Shown here: in pieces, positions 51,339 to 54,141 of the stretch | How positions within the stretch are numbered: position 1 is the stretch's first letter | Layout of the letters: every line of letters starts with the position of its first letter | From: Lachnospiraceae bacterium | Lineage (GTDB): Bacteria > Bacillota > Clostridia > Lachnospirales > Lachnospiraceae | Direction: 5' to 3' | Length of the DNA stretch: 54,141 nt | NCBI GenBank assembly: GCA_016283275.1 | Contig: JAEEMP010000023.1 | Span: 1 to 54,141, forward strand | Notes under the pieces: generated by a model | Databases searched by the model: none | The model's input: only the letters and a program-made list of their open reading frames with translations | What the model was told of the DNA's origin: nothing | Program-made: the position numbers and the translations under genes

Positions 51339-52067
51339 TCATCTTTCTTTTTTAATGATCCTATCCACAACCGTCGGAAGATGCATCATATGGTGAGATG
51401 TCATCGGGGTCAGGATCATGCCGCCGATCGTTAATCTTCCCCAGAAAACCAAAAGCCATACAGAACGGAAATCGGTTGTAACACCACCTTCTTCCAGAAT
51501 TCTCATTACCCATTCTTCTGGAACCATGGATTTAATCTGTTCCAAAGTCAATGATGATAAAATGCGTCGAGTATTCTTTCCAACTTCGATCATATAATTT
51601 CGCAGTTCTTCAACATTGATCGCTTTTGCCCATGAAGCCAACTCGTCAGGTTCCAAAGCATTTCCCGTATCGGTTATGGAAGAGCCGATTCTTCTCTGCC
51701 AGTCATCATTGAATATCTGTTTACCGTTATCCATAAGTATATTGCTGACCAGATCTTCTATTCTGTATGTATGCCAAAACTGCCAGCATATCGGAACTGT
51801 TTTTGAACCGGCATATTTCAAGTCCGTGTCCCAGGTTTCCCTTTGAACAAATTCATTTTGGTTACCCATCATCATATAATCCAAAACAAGATCCGCTACA
51901 GTCTTTTCTTCTCTTCCGGATATTTCCGCCGGATGTACCATTGCATGCAGATCCAGGGCCAACTCCCGGATCATCTTAAGATCGTCTCCTTCGAGAGCTG
52001 TTTTTAATTCCTCAAATTTTGAATTAATGGCTGAAATCATTGCTTCTTTTTCTATTCTTCTTTTCAT
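51339..52067 (-). CDS. DinB-like four-helix protein
   Basis: Start ATG at 52067 behind GGTGGG. 242 residues. CWQFWHTYRIEDLVSNIL holds one metal-binding His and TSHHMMHLPTVVDRI a second cluster, in the spacing of DinB/YfiT-type metal-binding four-helix bundles. Some relatives act as thiol-dependent transferases (mycothiol or bacillithiol S-transferases). The assignment is moderate: the length is greater than usual. Confidence 0.55.
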   Translation of the reverse strand: MKRRIEKEAMISAINSKFEELKTALEGDDLKMIRELALDLHAMVHPAEISGREEKTVADLVLDYMMMGNQNEFVQRETWDTDLKYAGSKTVPICWQFWHTYRIEDLVSNILMDNGKQIFNDDWQRRIGSSITDTGNALEPDELASWAKAINVEELRNYMIEVGKNTRRILSSLTLEQIKSMVPEEWVMRILEEGGVTTDFRSVWLLVFWGRLTIGGMILTPMTSHHMMHLPTVVDRIIKKER

Positions 52068-52084
52068 TTGCTTTCCCACCTAAT

Positions 52085-52711
52085 TCAATTATTTACAAAG
52101 AATTTCTCCTCAAGTTCCCTTAACTCATCTATGCTGTCAACAATAAAATCCGGTCTTTTACTCTCGTCATCTATTTTCTGATAAATGGCATAGCCCTGAC
52201 GCACCCATACAGTTTTCATTCCCAGTTTTTTTGCCGGGATAATATCATTATCCAGCCGATCTCCGATCATAATGGCATCTGCGGGATCACATCCGGCCTT
52301 GGCAAGTGCCATGGAAAAAATCTTCGGATCAGGCTTTGCGCACCCTGCTTCTGCCGAAGCCATTACAACATCAAAGAACTTTCCTATACCCCAATTATCA
52401 ATTCTTTCCTGTGTTCCCAATGCTTGGTTTGCAATGATTCCAAGTTTGTATTTACCATAGAGATATGAGATTATATCAAAAGCTCCTTTATACAGTTTTT
52501 CGAGGCTGTTGTTCCATTCCGGCAAAACCACTCCGTAAGCTTTTGCTGCCGTTCTGATAGGGGTCGGACTTATCTCGGCTTCTGCGTAAACCTTGTTCAT
52601 AAACACTGCCGGATCTATGTTTAGCTGTCGTATCGCATATTCACATCGGCTTTTATAAACATCACTTTCATCAACCAATGTTGCCCCGAGATCAAAAAAG
52701 AGCCATTTCAT
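52085..52711 (-). CDS. HAD family hydrolase
   Basis: 208 residues. MKWLFFDLGATLVDE gives motif I, with Gly replacing the second Asp of the usual DxD. KLGIIANQ is motif II, KPDPKIFSMALAKAG motif III, and IMIGDRLDNDIIPAKKLG motif IV. The second Asp donates a proton to the leaving group, so this member may have weak phosphatase activity or another role. Its ATG follows GGAAGGGAAA. Confidence 0.88.
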   Translation of the reverse strand: MKWLFFDLGATLVDESDVYKSRCEYAIRQLNIDPAVFMNKVYAEAEISPTPIRTAAKAYGVVLPEWNNSLEKLYKGAFDIISYLYGKYKLGIIANQALGTQERIDNWGIGKFFDVVMASAEAGCAKPDPKIFSMALAKAGCDPADAIMIGDRLDNDIIPAKKLGMKTVWVRQGYAIYQKIDDESKRPDFIVDSIDELRELEEKFFVNN

Positions 52712-52813
52712 ACAAATATGTTTCCCTTCCGGTTTCTATATACAGTTCCAGTCTCCGTCCACTGCGCAATGATCTGCTGTCCGAGAAGTCGTATTGAATT
52801 CTCCCCAAAAACA

Positions 52814-53308
52814 TCACTTCTCTATCTCTCCATCCCAATCAAGGATTCCGCCGATCTCAAATATGTTCGTATAACCAAGTGCTGCAAGTTTTGCCGATGC
52901 CTCCTTGCTTCTTCGTCCGCTTCTGCAATATACAAAGATTACCCGGTCAAGATCCGGAAGTTCCGCAGGCTGCTCTGCTCCGATATCTTCATTTGCTACA
53001 TTTATAGCACCGGGAATATGACCTTCGGTATACTCATCTGCCCTTCGAACGTCCAGAATGACGTAATTGCCCGGCGTCGCAAATATTTCCTTTGCGTCTT
53101 CCATTGATATGGATGTATATTCTGCCTGCTTTCTGTCAGCAGGCACCTTCCCTGCCAGGAACACAGATGTCGGACCATCCGCACCCCCAATGATCTGCAC
53201 TGCGTGATCATCTTTATCTACATTGACAAAATGCTTTGCTATCAAAGTACCGGCAACTACGACTCCAATAGTCGCTCCGGTGATAATAAGCTTTGTTCTT
53301 TTCCTCAT
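52814..53308 (-). CDS. Membrane-anchored rhodanese with GGADGPT segment
   Basis: 164 residues. One N-terminal helix (7-25) anchors it. Residues 38-50 read QIIGGADGPTSVF, a motif otherwise known from the Na+-transporting decarboxylase beta subunits (GGADGPT). The rhodanese domain (about 68-164) has ILDVRRADEYTEGHIPGAIN and the active loop YCRSGRR with the catalytic Cys. It would move sulphur or act in redox work at the membrane surface. Confidence 0.85.
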   Translation of the reverse strand: MRKRTKLIITGATIGVVVAGTLIAKHFVNVDKDDHAVQIIGGADGPTSVFLAGKVPADRKQAEYTSISMEDAKEIFATPGNYVILDVRRADEYTEGHIPGAINVANEDIGAEQPAELPDLDRVIFVYCRSGRRSKEASAKLAALGYTNIFEIGGILDWDGEIEK

Positions 53309-53376
53309 GAATAGATCGTACTCCCTTCCAATTTCGATTAACGCATCAACACATCATCCCGCCAAACCGGAGGTTG

Positions 53377-53853
53377 TTACATATTTGCGCTGACAACCGC
53401 ATATCGGTCCTCATATTCCTTGCCCTCATCATATGTCTCTATTTCTGATGCTGATATATCGCCTATTCCGTCATAACGATAATATCGTCCGCCTTCGGCT
53501 ATAAACTCCAGAATACAGTAATCTTCATCTTCAACCCCTTTTGGATAGTACTTTTCGTCTCCTTCATGCCAAAGAAGTTCTCTGTATTCTTTCTCAAAAT
53601 GCGCCTTAAATGTTCCAAATAGGCAAAGCCCCTCAAATGCTGCATCATCCGAGAAATACAGGCAGGCATTGCCATTCTTTCTAAGGCTTCGCACATGAGC
53701 AGAGCTTGTGTTTGTTGAGATCAGATGTCTGCCTAACCCTTTGTGCCATGTGCAAAATACTCTGCGAACATTCTGCCGGCCCGATTCGTCTGTATAGCCG
53801 ATTGTAGCAAATAAAGAGCGATCAACCAGGTTCATTATTTCATCTTTTGTCAT
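53377..53853 (-). CDS. Pyridoxamine-5'-phosphate-oxidase-like FMN protein
   Basis: Start ATG at 53853, 8 bases after GGAGG. 158 residues. LFATIGYTDESGRQNVRRVF opens; STNTSSAHVRSLRKNGNACLYF and a core barrel follow, typical of split-barrel flavin-binding proteins of the PNPOx superfamily. The role is unknown; relatives reduce heme, F420 or nitro compounds. Confidence 0.85.
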   Translation of the reverse strand: MTKDEIMNLVDRSLFATIGYTDESGRQNVRRVFCTWHKGLGRHLISTNTSSAHVRSLRKNGNACLYFSDDAAFEGLCLFGTFKAHFEKEYRELLWHEGDEKYYPKGVEDEDYCILEFIAEGGRYYRYDGIGDISASEIETYDEGKEYEDRYAVVSANM

Positions 53854-53918
53854 CTGTTTTTCCTCCATAAACTTAAATTTGCCGTTTTACATTGTATTCC
53901 GGGATAATGCTTCACCGT

Positions 53919-54141
53919 TCATCTCTTCAAATTTGAAATTTCGTCCTTTTTCATTATCATTCTAACTATTGAAACCGGAGTGCCCAGCTTCCATTCCTTT
54001 TTGGAGCCATCAAATTCAAAACCATATTTACGATAAAAAGAAATCGCCCTCTCATTTTTTTCAAGCACCCATAAAAAAATAGTATGATATTCCTTAAGCC
54101 TGGAGATTGCCTCATTCATCAATCTATATCCCACTTTGCTA
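53919..54141 (-). CDS. GNAT acetyltransferase, 5' end cut by window edge
   Basis: The frame is open to the right edge, so only the last 72 or so residues are visible. VLEKNERAISFYRKYGFEFDG is the typical late GNAT motif and SKVGYRLMNEAI the remains of the acetyl-CoA loop helix. Substrate unknown. It precedes the PNPOx-like gene by 65 bp on the same strand. Confidence 0.85.
   Translation of the reverse strand, partial: SKVGYRLMNEAISRLKEYHTIFLWVLEKNERAISFYRKYGFEFDGSKKEWKLGTPVSIVRMIMKKDEISNLKR

Noticed and set aside
45233-54141. Integron with attC sites
   Set aside because: No integrase gene and no repeated attC-like palindromes between genes; the only shared short string noted, GATCATTGCGC near 51000 and 52770, is too short and unstructured.

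Overview
The window looks like an ordinary chromosome segment of an anaerobic, low-to-mid-GC Firmicute, most likely a rumen or gut Lachnospiraceae of the Butyrivibrio type. The reasons are strong AGGAGG-type ribosome sites, lipoprotein signal peptides, a GMP synthase ATPase subunit without its amidotransferase domain, the PyrK/PyrD type B dihydroorotate dehydrogenase, a YesMN-type two-component pair next to a sugar ABC transporter, and a cytosolic GH29 fucosidase. The genus is inference. I see no rRNA, tRNA, CRISPR array or intact transposase.

Layout. 1-1948: an edge-truncated HTH-type gene, a phosphotransferase-like gene lacking its N-lobe, a decayed BRO-N (phage antirepressor-like) pseudogene, and a composite repeat built of two 58-bp copies, a long hairpin and an inverted end. 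1949-10458: purine salvage, with guaA, a histidine phosphatase, a NupNOPQ-like nucleoside ABC transporter (ATPase, two permeases, BMP-type lipoprotein) and xpt; an oppositely oriented acyltransferase gene splits the binding protein from the rest. 10482-17874: an Hpt protein, a GT-C-like membrane protein, asnS, a trigger-factor-like lipoprotein, and an ispE-GntR-DUF1934 run. 18074-23648: a flagellar-looking small protein of unknown role, pyrC-pyrK-pyrD, plsC and a GGDEF protein. 23706-30805: an iron alcohol dehydrogenase, a metNIQ transporter headed by an AhpD-like gene, a hairpin-dense intergenic region, a MATE exporter and a DegV protein.

31110-41032 reads as one sugar-uptake locus: histidine kinase, AraC-type response regulator, sugar-binding lipoprotein, permease, double ATPase, second permease, then a YczE-type membrane protein and an alpha-L-fucosidase. 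The two-permease layout resembles rhamnose or AI-2 importers, and together with the fucosidase it suggests a deoxy-hexose substrate. 41062-45176 holds a lipoprotein, an MBL hydrolase, and a divergent operon of two tiny membrane proteins (one only 47 residues), a membrane-anchored PstS-like protein without any transporter, and a VanZ protein; this operon is the best candidate here for an undescribed system.

45233-54141 is accessory: fifteen small enzyme or small-protein genes plus an edge-truncated one, all on the minus strand (five GNATs including the cut one, methyltransferase, MBL, NUDIX, VOC, P-loop kinase, HAD, DinB-like, rhodanese, PNPOx-like and others). Between them lie three short gene-tail relics, each starting directly after a neighbour's stop codon and in the same frame. 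Together these suggest a cassette-like region that grows by gene replacement.
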